Shown piece after piece: positions 36,933-45,483 of a stretch of DNA of 64,000 nt. Position 1 is the first letter of the stretch. The number at the start of each line of letters is the position of its first letter. A model generated the notes under the pieces. The model was not told the DNA's origin. It did no database searches and saw only the letters and a program-made list of their open reading frames with translations. This DNA is from Peptoniphilus lacydonensis (GTDB lineage Bacteria > Bacillota > Clostridia > Tissierellales > Peptoniphilaceae), in contig NZ_FNWF01000003.1 of assembly GCF_900106515.1 (NCBI RefSeq), positions 558,001-622,000 on the forward strand, read 5' to 3'. The translations under genes were made by a program, and so were the position numbers.

Positions 36933-37259
36933 CTAAAACTTTTTAAAATCAAAAACATCAATTACAAAAATAGTCGCTCCCCCAACTTTTACTGTTATTG
37001 GGACTGGAATCATGGCTTGCCCAGGAATATTTATAGGTTGAATTGTCCTTCTTACTTCTCTAGTCTTTGAATTTTCTTCGATTATATCCATGAACTTGTC
37101 GTGGTCTTCATCTTCTATTCCTGAAAGAAGAGTTACATTCCCAGCTTTTAAAAATCCACCAGTAGAACTTATCTTTGTAACTTTAAAATCATTTCCGTTA
37201 AGAATTTTTACTAATCTTTCGCTGTCCTCATCTTGAACTATTGCGATTACAAGTTTCAC
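36933..37259 (-). CDS. darA: Cyclic-di-AMP receptor DarA (YaaQ, DUF970)
   Basis: 108 residues, the same length class as Bacillus DarA (109). ISSTGGFLKAGNVTLLSG is the ligand-binding T-loop/B-loop region; IPVPITVKVGGATIFVID closes the fold. PII-like trimer that binds c-di-AMP in the cytoplasm; the downstream output is unknown. It begins with GTG overlapping the tmk stop (GTGTGA), with AAGGATG as ribosome site. Confidence 0.9.
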   Translation of the reverse strand: MKLVIAIVQDEDSERLVKILNGNDFKVTKISSTGGFLKAGNVTLLSGIEDEDHDKFMDIIEENSKTREVRRTIQPINIPGQAMIPVPITVKVGGATIFVIDVFDFKKF

Positions 37260-37864
37260 ACAATCATCCTTTCTTTAAGAACTTTCATGCAGTCGCAAAA
37301 AACTTCTTCAATACTTTTACTAACATCTATAAAATAAAAATTATCCTCTTTTTCCAGATTATTGTAATACTCTCTGACCTTTTTGTGAAATTCATCTGAT
37401 TCTCTTTCCAATCTGTCATAAGAATTTTTGTCTTTTCTAAGAAGAGTTTTTTTATCTGTCCTAAAAATAAAAACAATATCTGGCTTAATATTTCCTGTTG
37501 CAAAATTATTTATCGCCATTATATCTTCTAAATCCTGTCCTCTTGCAAAACCTTGATAAGCTAGAGAGGACAGCACATATCTTTCACACAAAACTATATA
37601 GCTATCCCTTAAAGCAGGAACTATTTTTTCATAAGTGTGCTGAGCTCTCGCAGCAGAATACAAAAGAGCCTCAGTTCTTTTATCCATCTCTTCTAAATCT
37701 TTATCTAAAATAAGTTCTCTTATTTTTTCACTTATTCTAGTGCCTCCAGGCTCTCTTGTCTTTAAAACCTTTTTATTTTTTTTTAGAATTTCTTCATAAA
37801 CTAAATTTGCAATTGTCGACTTCCCAGAACCATCTGGCCCTTCAAAAGTTATAAATGCACTCAT
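37256..37864 (-). CDS. tmk: Thymidylate kinase
   Basis: 202 residues. Phosphorylates dTMP. P-loop FEGPDGSGKST at residues 7-17, DRx-type ERYVLSSLAYQG near 92 and the LID region. Starts in ATGA overlapping the decarboxylase stop. Part of the conserved yaaO-tmk-yaaQ-holB-yaaT order of Firmicutes. Confidence 0.95.
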   Translation of the reverse strand: MSAFITFEGPDGSGKSTIANLVYEEILKKNKKVLKTREPGGTRISEKIRELILDKDLEEMDKRTEALLYSAARAQHTYEKIVPALRDSYIVLCERYVLSSLAYQGFARGQDLEDIMAINNFATGNIKPDIVFIFRTDKKTLLRKDKNSYDRLERESDEFHKKVREYYNNLEKEDNFYFIDVSKSIEEVFCDCMKVLKERMIV

Positions 37865-39213
37865 TTAACTACCTCAATTTTTTTGTCTAAAAGACCAATT
37901 ACTTCAATGCCTTCACTCAAAAATTTATCTATACTTTCTATTATATCTTTATTAATAACTTCACCAAAACTAACCAAAGGAACTCCTGGTGGATAAGCAG
38001 CAATAATAGTTTTCGCAACTCTTCCACAAGCATTTCTATAATCTACATATTCCCCCTCACTTAAAAATGCTTCTTTAGGAAACATTTCTCTTTTGGGTAT
38101 CTCAAAATTTATAGGAAAAATTTTTCTGCATTCGTTTATGTCATAACTTAAGATTGCCTCTTTTAATTTTTTTATTTCCTTACTAGTATTTATCGGGGAG
38201 ATTATTGCGAGGGCATAGTATAAATCACCCATTTCAAGTCGTATGTTTTTATTTATTAAAAAATCCTCCACAATTTCTTTTCCTGTCATATTAGGAATTC
38301 TGAATAAAAATTTCATTGGGTCATTTGCTATTATAGATTCATGGCTTAAATTTAAATTATAATTAATTTCATTTTTTAGTTCTTCTAAATCTAAGATTCT
38401 ATTTTTTATTTCACTTCTTCCAATTTCGTCCATATATTTTAGTCCAGCTTCCATTGAAAGCATGAGTAAATACGAAGGCGAAGTTGTGTTATAAATATTA
38501 ATATATTTTAAAAGATCTTCATGAGAAAACCTATCTGTTCCTCTGTGTATAATTGCACTTTGTGTTAGAGATGGAATCATCTTGTGTGTAGAGTTTATGA
38601 CAAGATCTGCCCCAGCATCTAGTGCAGAATATTTTTTTAAATCTGAGAAATAAAGGTGAGTTCCATGAGCTTCATCAACTATTACTACAATATTTTTGTC
38701 ATGCAAAATACGTATAATTTCTCTTAATTTTAAGATTCCTCCAAAATAATTTGGACTTACCAGTACACAAGCCTTTATATCATTATCATTTATTTTTTTC
38801 AAAAATTCCCTTTTATCTATTCCAAAATACATTCCACGATTTTTATCATAAATGGTGTTTAAATAAATTGGATCAAGATCATTTAATAAAAGTGCGTTAT
38901 AAATTGACTTGTGAGCATTCCTCTGAATTAAAATTTTATCTTTTGGTTTTGTCACCATAGAAATAGCAATATGAAGTGCCCCAGTGGAACCATTGGTTGT
39001 CATGAAAGATTCCTTAGATTCAAAAAGATTTTTTATCTCTTTGTGAAGATCTGCTATTGATCCCTCTGGATTTAATAAATTATCTGTCCCCAAAATTTCT
39101 GTCAAATCCATCTCCTCTGACAGATCAAAAAATTTATTTCCTTTATGCCCTGGCATTCCAAAAGATATTTTATTTTTTACTTTTTCAATTTCATCTCTCA
39201 ATGGAGTGTTCAT
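37861..39213 (-). CDS. Orn/Lys/Arg decarboxylase-family PLP enzyme (YaaO-like)
   Basis: 450 residues. Fold-type I PLP enzyme. GMPGHKGN near residue 20, VDEAHGTHLYF near 178 and the Schiff-base lysine in STHKMIPSLTQ near 215; the C-terminal AYPPGVPLV is also typical. It decarboxylates arginine, lysine or ornithine; the substrate is not certain. First gene of the operon with tmk and holB as in Bacillus. A TATAAT lies in the short upstream gap. Confidence 0.9.
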   Translation of the reverse strand: MNTPLRDEIEKVKNKISFGMPGHKGNKFFDLSEEMDLTEILGTDNLLNPEGSIADLHKEIKNLFESKESFMTTNGSTGALHIAISMVTKPKDKILIQRNAHKSIYNALLLNDLDPIYLNTIYDKNRGMYFGIDKREFLKKINDNDIKACVLVSPNYFGGILKLREIIRILHDKNIVVIVDEAHGTHLYFSDLKKYSALDAGADLVINSTHKMIPSLTQSAIIHRGTDRFSHEDLLKYINIYNTTSPSYLLMLSMEAGLKYMDEIGRSEIKNRILDLEELKNEINYNLNLSHESIIANDPMKFLFRIPNMTGKEIVEDFLINKNIRLEMGDLYYALAIISPINTSKEIKKLKEAILSYDINECRKIFPINFEIPKREMFPKEAFLSEGEYVDYRNACGRVAKTIIAAYPPGVPLVSFGEVINKDIIESIDKFLSEGIEVIGLLDKKIEVVK

Positions 39214-39274
39214 CTTTTCCCTCTAAATCTTACAATTAATTATACTATAACTTTTTATCATTTAAAAGTTAGCC

Positions 39275-40255
39275 CTATCTATAAAAATCTCCTTTTATGG
39301 AAACTTCTCCACTGGATAAAGTTAATTTTTCCTCTCCAGTGTCTACAATTAAGTTGCCTTTTTTATTTATATCAATTCCCTTTGCAAAATATTTTTTCCC
39401 ATTTAATTCAAAGCTAAGTTCTCTTCCAATTACAAGGGAATGTTTCTTATAATAATCAATCACATCTTCTTCTTTTTTTACAAAATTATTTTCATAAAAA
39501 GAATTTAAAATACTTGATAAAATTTCATTTCTTATAGTATCTGTGTCAATATATCCAGCAATATCTTTTAAATCCTTGAAGCTATCATCTTCTGGTTCAT
39601 TTACATTTATTCCAATTCCAACTATTACAGAATTAACTTTTCTAGATTCAAAATCTGCATCAAGTTCAGAAAGAATTCCGCAAATCTTTTTGCCCTTCAT
39701 AAATAAATCATTTACCCATTTTATCTCTGCCTGTTTTCCAGTGGCATTTTTTATACCTTCTGCAACTGATACAGCTGCCTTTACAGTGATTAAATCAAAA
39801 TATGAAAAGTCAAAATAATCCTCTGGGTGTAAAATTATACTAAAATAAATTCCACTCCCCCTTGGCGATTCAAAAGTTTTTCCTGTCCTTCCACGTCCAC
39901 CTTTTTGCATATCAGAAACTATTACTGTAAAATCCTTGACATTTTCTGAATAAAGTCTTCTTTTTGCCTCTGTATTTGTAGAATCTATTTCGTCAAAAAC
40001 AATTACGTCTATATCTTTTAATTCATCTCGAAGACCCTTTTTTATACCTTCGCTAGACAACTTATCGTCACTTTCTATCAATCTATACCCTAGTTTTGTC
40101 TGAGATTCAATTTGAAACCCACTTTCTTTTAAACTATTTATAGCTTTCCAAATTGCAGTCCTTGAAATATTTAACCTTTCTGCAAGTTCTTGTCCTGAAA
40201 TATAATTTGCCCTATTTCTTTCTAATTCTTTTAAAACAATATCTTTAGTTTTCAA
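39275..40255 (-). CDS. birA: Bifunctional biotin ligase / biotin repressor
   Basis: 326 residues. N-terminal winged helix (residues 1-60; GQELAERLNISRTAIWKAINSL) plus a biotin protein ligase domain with GRGRTGKTFESP (biotinyl-AMP loop), KWVNDLF and the C-terminal SH3-like part. It attaches biotin to carboxylases and, having the DNA-binding domain, probably represses biotin genes such as bioYDA at 58945-61407. TTG start with AAGGTGAT upstream. Confidence 0.95.
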   Translation of the reverse strand: MKTKDIVLKELERNRANYISGQELAERLNISRTAIWKAINSLKESGFQIESQTKLGYRLIESDDKLSSEGIKKGLRDELKDIDVIVFDEIDSTNTEAKRRLYSENVKDFTVIVSDMQKGGRGRTGKTFESPRGSGIYFSIILHPEDYFDFSYFDLITVKAAVSVAEGIKNATGKQAEIKWVNDLFMKGKKICGILSELDADFESRKVNSVIVGIGINVNEPEDDSFKDLKDIAGYIDTDTIRNEILSSILNSFYENNFVKKEEDVIDYYKKHSLVIGRELSFELNGKKYFAKGIDINKKGNLIVDTGEEKLTLSSGEVSIKGDFYR

Positions 40256-40270
40256 TTTATCACCTTATTC

Positions 40271-40299
40271 TTGACTTTTTATTAAATCTACTGTAAAAT
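40271..40299 (+). promoter_or_regulatory. Promoter of tRNA-Ser / SRP RNA
   Basis: TTGACT (40271-40276), 17 bp, TAAAAT (40294-40299), 15 nt before the tRNA. Confidence 0.75.
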
Positions 40300-40314
40300 T
40301 ATTTTCTAGACTGT

Positions 40315-40404
40315 GGAGAGATGTCCGAGAGGTTGAAGGAGCCCGCCTGGAAAGCGAGTATACATGCAAATGTATCGGGGGTTCGAATCCCCCTCTCTCC
40401 GCCA
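40315..40404 (+). tRNA. tRNA-Ser (anticodon GGA)
   Basis: Acceptor GGAGAGA pairs with TCTCTCC; the discriminator is G and CCA is encoded. The anticodon loop CTGGAAA gives GGA (reads UCC and UCU). A long variable arm with TACATGCAAATGTA and the T loop GGTTCGAATCC are as expected for a class II serine tRNA. Confidence 0.97.
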
Positions 40405-40676
40405 CTGCCATGCTAAGCGGGAAATTAGCGATGTCCTGTACCTGCAATTCGCTAGAGCAGGGCTGAATTCTCTGTCGAGGATTTTATTTTTGCAGACTGC
40501 CCCTTATAAGTGGTGTTGATAATTGGGTCCTGCGCAACAGAAACTTATGAACCGTGTCAGGTCCTGATCGAAGCAGCACTAAGTAAGATCTTTTGTGTGC
40601 CGCAAGGGTAGCCTAGTTTGAGCTAACTGTAAGGGTACCGTGTGAAACTAACTTTCGACACAGAGTGCATGGCTAC
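40405..40676 (+). ncRNA. ffs: Large bacterial signal recognition particle RNA (scRNA type)
   Basis: The 5' GCCATGC (40407-40413) pairs with GCATGGC (40667-40673). The 5' Alu-domain block GTCCTGTACCTGCAATTCGC and AGCAGGGCTGAATTC closely match the Bacillus scRNA type. The S-domain signature GAACCGTGTCAGGTCC then GAAGCAGCACTAAG is present. About 270 nt, with the Alu domain, as in Gram-positive large SRP RNA. Follows tRNA-Ser directly and is probably co-transcribed. Confidence 0.93.
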
Positions 40677-41425
40677 ATATTGTCCCATTTATTGGGACTT
40701 TTTTTATTGTCTTTTTTTAATAATTTAGAAACATTTAAAATTTCATTTCTCTTTAAAATATTTTTCTCCCTTAAATATTTTTCACCACGAGAATAAAATC
40801 CCCGTTTTGAATATGTCACATAAAAATAATCTCTAATATAATTTTCCTTTCTATACTCATAATCTTCCAAAATTGCATCTGTATTTGAAAAAATTTCCTT
40901 ATCACAAAAATAATTTTTAAAAAAATCTTTCTTTAAATGCAGACCACTTGATGCCAAAAAAATCAAATCATAGTTTTTTAAATCTACTTTACAAAAATAT
41001 TCATCGCAAATCTTTCTCACAATTTCATCAGCAACACCGTCATTTGAAGCATTTATCAAAATTGGAACACTTATATAATCAACTTTCCCATTGGAAAAAT
41101 AGTCTAAAGATTTCTCGAAAAAAGTAAGAGGCGTGGAAAGGCATAAGACTTTTTTGTCCTTTAAATTTTTCCTAAGAGAACTTTCTCCGAATTCTGCTTT
41201 ACTAGAATTTTTAAAAAAATTTATTGCATCAAAGTCCATTACATAAATCTTTTTATCTTTTTTGAAAAAACTTTTTAAAAATTCTATTCTGTCATTTACA
41301 TCTTTTCTCTTATAAAGTCCATAATATTCAAATTTATCATCTACATAATAATTTAAATTATCAATGTGCTTTTCATATAAACCCACAATACCAGGTCCTG
41401 TGTCAAAAACAGCCAAAATCTTCAC
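40673..41425 (-). CDS. MurI-like protein lacking both catalytic cysteines
   Basis: 250 residues. The N-terminus AVFDTGPGIVGL mirrors FDSGVGGLS of glutamate racemase. KVLCLSTPLTFFEKS mirrors the 'IGTEATIKS' segment, and DLIFLASSGLHLKKDFF mirrors the 'LILGCTHFPLL' segment with Cys replaced. The first catalytic Cys (ACNTA) is also gone (MDFDAINFF). It may be a pseudoenzyme, perhaps regulatory. GTG start 23 bases inside the ispE end. Its stop overlaps the 3' end and terminator of the SRP RNA on the other strand. The link is by eye and moderate. Confidence 0.6.
   Translation of the reverse strand: MKILAVFDTGPGIVGLYEKHIDNLNYYVDDKFEYYGLYKRKDVNDRIEFLKSFFKKDKKIYVMDFDAINFFKNSSKAEFGESSLRKNLKDKKVLCLSTPLTFFEKSLDYFSNGKVDYISVPILINASNDGVADEIVRKICDEYFCKVDLKNYDLIFLASSGLHLKKDFFKNYFCDKEIFSNTDAILEDYEYRKENYIRDYFYVTYSKRGFYSRGEKYLREKNILKRNEILNVSKLLKKDNKKSPNKWDNM
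40682..40705 (+). terminator. Terminator of the SRP RNA
   Basis: Stem GTCCCA / TGGGAC with a 5-nt loop and seven T. It lies within the last codons of the converging MurI-like gene. Confidence 0.85.
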
Positions 41426-42248
41426 CTACCCTCACTTTAAAAGTATTCTCATACTTATCTCTAAAAAATAAAAATGCCTCTTCTAAATCATATTTATTTT
41501 CAAAAATCCCAAAAACTGTGGCACCACTCCCACTCATAAGCGCTGCCGAATTAAAAGAAATCAATTTTTCTTTTATTTTTTTTATTTCTGGATACATAGA
41601 AAATACAACTTCTTCCATTTTATTTTCAAGACAATCATTTAATTTTTCTATATCTAAAGAGTAAATAGAATTCAAAATTCTATCAAATTGAATTCTACTT
41701 TTATCAACTTTCATCCTATCGTAAACATATTTTGTAGAAATTCCAAATCCAGGATTTACAATAAGCACGTTTTCTAATTCTATATTTGGCACATCTTCTA
41801 AAATATCTCCAATTCCTTTTGCAATCTTACTTTTTCCAGTCATCATATATGTAAAATCTGCACCAATGCATTTGGACATTTCTATTAAATTATCCTTGGG
41901 TATTTTTAAATCATAAAGCTCATTTAAAGCATAAAAAGTCGCCGCACCATTAGAAGTACCCCCTGCAAGTCCTGCTGCTATGGGGATTTTCTTATTTATA
42001 TCTACTCTAAAAGGAAGGTCAAAACCCACTTCAGTTTTTAAAACCTCATAAGATTTGTATATCAAATTATCTTTTATATCAAAATCAAAATTCGGAAAAA
42101 TCTCAACTTTGTCATTTTTAACAAATTTCATTTCATCATATAAACTCGTCATAACCATTAAAGTTTTTATTTCATGATAATTATCTTCCCTCTTTTTTAA
42201 AATATCTAGAGATAAATTCAATTTGGCATGTGCCTTTTTTATAATCAT
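41403..42248 (-). CDS. ispE: 4-diphosphocytidyl-2-C-methyl-D-erythritol kinase
   Basis: 281 residues. GHMP kinase of the MEP isoprenoid pathway. KAHAKLNLSLDI at the N-terminus, the ATP loop PIAAGLAGGTSNGA near 90 and the C-terminal MSGSGATVFG near 250. ATG at 42248 with GAGGTG; the frame extends to 42260 without a site. Works upstream of fni (26118). The gene order near veg is as in many Firmicutes. Confidence 0.94.
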   Translation of the reverse strand: MIIKKAHAKLNLSLDILKKREDNYHEIKTLMVMTSLYDEMKFVKNDKVEIFPNFDFDIKDNLIYKSYEVLKTEVGFDLPFRVDINKKIPIAAGLAGGTSNGAATFYALNELYDLKIPKDNLIEMSKCIGADFTYMMTGKSKIAKGIGDILEDVPNIELENVLIVNPGFGISTKYVYDRMKVDKSRIQFDRILNSIYSLDIEKLNDCLENKMEEVVFSMYPEIKKIKEKLISFNSAALMSGSGATVFGIFENKYDLEEAFLFFRDKYENTFKVRVGEDFGCF

Positions 42249-42440
42249 AAAACACCTCAAGATAATTATAATTCATAAATAAATTTTTTGCATCTTAACT
42301 CTTTTCTATTTTTTTATTTATTTTAACCAAATCTAAAACTAATTTATTTTTACAATTATTAACTTAAATAAATTTCTGAAATTAATCTGTAAATCTTAAA
42401 TTAATTAAATATTTTTTTAACTTAACTATATAAATTTGTG

Positions 42441-42467
42441 CAAAAAAATAAGCTGCCTAAGCAGCTA
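42441..42467 (-). terminator. Terminator of veg
   Basis: Minus-strand stem AGCTGC / GCAGCT with a 4-nt loop, then a T-rich tail with seven T. The gap 42261-42440 is otherwise featureless AT-rich DNA. Confidence 0.8.
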
Positions 42468-42470
42468 TCT

Positions 42471-42737
42471 TTATGAAATCATCTTTGCATCCTTATAACT
42501 AACATCTTCATCCAAAACTGTAACTCTAACAGTTGAAGTCAAAACATCTGAATAAGTATAACTTGCTGTTACAAGTTCTTCTCCATTAAAGACTTCAAGT
42601 ACAAAAAGACTTGGATAAATTGCCTTCAAAATTCCTTTTCTAGTGACAATTTTTTTTCTACCCTTATTGGCTTTTACAATCACTTTTTTCCCAATATGGT
42701 TCTCCAGCTCTCTCTTTATTAATTCCATTTGATTCAT
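42471..42737 (-). CDS. veg: Veg family protein
   Basis: 88 residues, nearly all of it the Veg domain (GKKVIVKANKGRKK, then YPSLFVLEV, then SYTYSDVLT). An SH3-like small basic protein; in Bacillus Veg promotes biofilm matrix formation through SinR. A near-perfect consensus promoter and its own terminator imply strong constitutive expression. Confidence 0.93.
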   Translation of the reverse strand: MNQMELIKRELENHIGKKVIVKANKGRKKIVTRKGILKAIYPSLFVLEVFNGEELVTASYTYSDVLTSTVRVTVLDEDVSYKDAKMIS

Positions 42738-42776
42738 ATGCTATCAATTCCTTCCAAAGACTTTTAATACATAATT

Positions 42777-42805
42777 ATTATACATTAAAAATCTTCTCTT
42801 GTCAA
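42777..42805 (-). promoter_or_regulatory. veg promoter
   Basis: TTGACA (42800-42805), 17 bp, TATAAT (42777-42782): exact consensus at both hexamers. Confidence 0.95.
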
Positions 42806-43027
42806 ATAAATCTATAATTTTACTCTATATTTTTTTCTTTGTCAATATTTTTTATAATTTTTTTGTAGTTTTATAAATTTAAAAATTTTTAACTTATATT
42901 TATAATTTTTCGCATAATTATTTTTTCTTAAACTTGCTTGTAAGCTTAGTTTTATGAAATAAGGGTGGATTTTTTGGTACAACTATTGTATAATTATGTA
43001 TTGTTATTGAGTGGATTGGAGGTATTG

Positions 43028-44089
43028 ATGCAAACAAACAAAAAAGTCATTCTAGGAATGAGCGGCGGTGTTGATTCTTCTGTTGCTGCTATTCTCTTAA
43101 AAGAAGCTGGCTATGATGTCACTGCTGTTTTTATGAGAAACTGGGCTGAAGATGATGGAATGTGCACCGCAAGAGAAGATTACATTGATGTAGTTTCTGT
43201 TTGTTCACAACTTAATATAAAATATTTTACTGTCAATTTTGAAAAAGAATATAGAGATAGAGTTTTCTCTTATTTTTTAAGTGAATATAAAAAAGGCAGA
43301 ACTCCAAATCCCGATGTCATGTGCAATACTGAAATTAAATTCAAAGCTTTTCTAGATTATGCGATGGACTTTGATGCTGATTATATTGCAATGGGTCATT
43401 ATGCTAGGACTAAAAAAATTGATGGAAAAACTTACCTTTTAAAGGGGATTGATTCAAACAAGGATCAATCCTATTTCCTATCACGAGTTAAATCTGATGC
43501 ACTTTCAAAGACCCTCTTTCCAGTTGGTGATTTAAATAAAAACGAGGTTAGAGATATTGCAAAAAAATACAATCTATCTACTGCTTCAAAAAAAGATTCT
43601 ACTGGGATCTGCTTTATTGGTGAAAGAGATTTTAATGAATTTTTAGATCAGTTTCTTTTTACTAAGCCTGGAAAAATTGTGGACGAAAAGGGCAATGTAA
43701 TTGGAGAACATTCCGGTCTTATGCACTATACAATTGGTCAAAGACGTGGAATTGGAATTGGAGGCGTAGGAAGTGGAGAGCCCTTTTTTGTCGCCGACAA
43801 AGATTTAAAAAATAATCTTTTAATTGTCGCACAAGGCATTAATAATCCTGTTCTTTATAGGGATGAGTTTGAAGTTGAAGATGTTTTTTGGATTACAGAA
43901 ATCCCCTCTCTTCCTTTAGATTTATCTGTTAAAATAAGATATAGAGCTAAGGATGAAGATGCGACTTTAGAAATTAAAAATAATAAATATGTTGTAAAAC
44001 TGAAAAATCCACTAAAGGGTGTTACACCTGGTCAAGTGTGTGTTTTTTATCAAGATGATGTCTGTCTTGGTTCAGGTATTATAAAATAA
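43028..44089 (+). CDS. mnmA: tRNA-specific 2-thiouridylase
   Basis: 353 residues. Thiolates U34 of Lys, Glu and Gln tRNAs. PP-loop GMSGGVDSS near residue 12, catalytic Cys in PDVMCNTEIKF near 103, second Cys in STGICFIGER near 197, and the C-terminal beta-barrel. The ATG at 43028 is preceded by GGAGGTATTG; the open frame to 42965 runs through the promoter region (TATAAT at 42989-42994) and is not coding. Confidence 0.95.
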   Translation: MQTNKKVILGMSGGVDSSVAAILLKEAGYDVTAVFMRNWAEDDGMCTAREDYIDVVSVCSQLNIKYFTVNFEKEYRDRVFSYFLSEYKKGRTPNPDVMCNTEIKFKAFLDYAMDFDADYIAMGHYARTKKIDGKTYLLKGIDSNKDQSYFLSRVKSDALSKTLFPVGDLNKNEVRDIAKKYNLSTASKKDSTGICFIGERDFNEFLDQFLFTKPGKIVDEKGNVIGEHSGLMHYTIGQRRGIGIGGVGSGEPFFVADKDLKNNLLIVAQGINNPVLYRDEFEVEDVFWITEIPSLPLDLSVKIRYRAKDEDATLEIKNNKYVVKLKNPLKGVTPGQVCVFYQDDVCLGSGIIK

Positions 44090-44111
44090 TTAATAAATTT
44101 TGGAGGTTTAT

Positions 44112-44750
44112 ATGAAATTAGTTTTAAACAAAAGAGATTCTAAGGGTAAAAATAAAGTTGATAAACTTAGAGCTAATGGCGAAATTCCTGGAGTTCTTTA
44201 CTCTAAAGGAGAAGACGCAAAATTATTAAGTGGTCTTGAAAAAGATTTATTGAAAGCTTTTTCTGAAGAAGGATACTCAAATATTTTTGAAATCGAAGTT
44301 GATGGAGAAACTATATCCGTTCTTTTCAAAGAAGTTCAAATGCACCACATTAAAAATTCAATGGTTCACTTTGACCTATATGAAGTTGATATGAATTCTG
44401 AACTTACTGTTGAAGTTCCAGTTATTCTTGAAGGTAGAGATGACATTAGAGTTCAACCATCATCATTAATTCAAGTATTAAATGAAGTTGAAGTAACTTG
44501 TCTTCCTAAATATCTTCCATCTGAAGCTGTTGTAAATGTTATTGATATGCAAATTGGCGATGTTGTAACTGTTGCTGACTTAGACATTTACGGCAATGAA
44601 AATATTAAAATTGACCTTGCTAGTGAAGAAACAGTTGCAACTCTTGTTGAACCAACAGAAGAAAAAGAACCAGAAGAAACAGGTGAAGAAGCTTCTGCAG
44701 AAGTTCCTACTGTTTCAGAAAGTGAAGAGAAAGAAGAAACTGAAGAATAA
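44112..44750 (+). CDS. rplY: Ribosomal protein L25 (long Ctc type)
   Basis: 212 residues. The N-terminal L25 domain binds 5S rRNA (NKRDSKGKNKVDKLRANG, then IPGVLYSK); a beta-rich TL5/Ctc C-terminal domain and a very acidic tail (about the last 30 residues, mostly Glu) follow. GGAGG precedes the ATG at 44112. 22 nt after mnmA, probably co-transcribed. Confidence 0.93.
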   Translation: MKLVLNKRDSKGKNKVDKLRANGEIPGVLYSKGEDAKLLSGLEKDLLKAFSEEGYSNIFEIEVDGETISVLFKEVQMHHIKNSMVHFDLYEVDMNSELTVEVPVILEGRDDIRVQPSSLIQVLNEVEVTCLPKYLPSEAVVNVIDMQIGDVVTVADLDIYGNENIKIDLASEETVATLVEPTEEKEPEETGEEASAEVPTVSESEEKEETEE

Positions 44751-44759
44751 TTTATATTT

Positions 44760-44790
44760 AAAAAGGGCTTTTTGAGCCCTTTTATTTTTT
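44760..44790 (+). terminator. Bidirectional terminator after rplY
   Basis: Perfect stem AAAAGGGCT / AGCCCTTTT with T-rich flanks on both strands; shared with the HAD gene. Confidence 0.88.
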
Positions 44791-44802
44791 ATTACGAAAA
44801 CT

Positions 44803-45483
44803 TTATATAAAATTTAAAACTTCCATTGGATTTTCTACAATATTTTCTGTGTATTCTTCCAACATTTCCTTTGAACCTGTGCCGCAGAGCACTCCTACCT
44901 TTATAGTGTCCTTTCCAAATATCATATCAACTTTAGAATCTCCCACTATCATAATCTCTTTATCTCTTAAATTGTACTTTTCTTTAAAAATTTCAAGCCC
45001 TTCAGTATCTGGTTTCTTTTTATACAAATCAGCAGCTGCATAAAAATCTATAAAACTGTCTACTTTCAAATACTCCATAGAAAATTTTGCCTGTCTATAA
45101 TTGTCCGATGTAAAAATGCCTATTATTATATTTTTACTTTTTAAATATTCAAACAATTTTTTTAAATCACAAGTTTCTTTTATTTCACTTTTACTATTTT
45201 TTAAAAAATCTAATAGATAATTATCTAATTCTTTATAAATTTTTTCTTCGTCTTCTTTTATAAATTCTGAAAATATCTCTGCCAAATCTCTCGCTGTTTC
45301 TGATGAAAGTATGGAATTTTCTTCTACTTTATTATTTTCATTTATTCCAACTTTTTTATATAAACTTCTTCTATCTTCTTCTGTCAAATCTTTCTCTTTT
45401 AAAAATCCTATGACAGAATCTATCCACAAGTCTGAAAATTCAAGAAGAGTCCCATCTTTATCAAATAATACTGCTTTTATCAT
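44803..45483 (-). CDS. HAD-family phosphatase (phosphoglycolate-phosphatase-like)
   Basis: 226 residues. HAD motif I DKDGTLLEF (residues 8-16; both Asp present), motif II TSDN, motif III lysine KKPD and motif IV VGDSKVDM. Helical cap between motifs I and II. A small phosphate ester is the likely substrate; which one is unknown. Last gene of the ugp-type operon, overlapping the PHP gene by 23 bases, so it may act on a product of that enzyme. Confidence 0.85.
   Translation of the reverse strand: MIKAVLFDKDGTLLEFSDLWIDSVIGFLKEKDLTEEDRRSLYKKVGINENNKVEENSILSSETARDLAEIFSEFIKEDEEKIYKELDNYLLDFLKNSKSEIKETCDLKKLFEYLKSKNIIIGIFTSDNYRQAKFSMEYLKVDSFIDFYAAADLYKKKPDTEGLEIFKEKYNLRDKEIMIVGDSKVDMIFGKDTIKVGVLCGTGSKEMLEEYTENIVENPMEVLNFI

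Noticed and set aside
40315-40404. tRNA-Ser as an integration (att) site
   Set aside because: No integrase and no duplicated 3' tRNA segment were found nearby.
40265-40447. 60-codon minus-strand frame over tRNA-Ser
   Set aside because: It is antisense to the tRNA and SRP RNA start and is a known false-gene pattern from tRNA sequence.
40405-40676. tmRNA (ssrA) after tRNA-Ser
   Set aside because: Length and position first suggested tmRNA, but there is no tRNA-Ala-like end or tag-coding frame. The blocks match large SRP RNA (Alu-domain and GAAGCAGC S-domain signatures).
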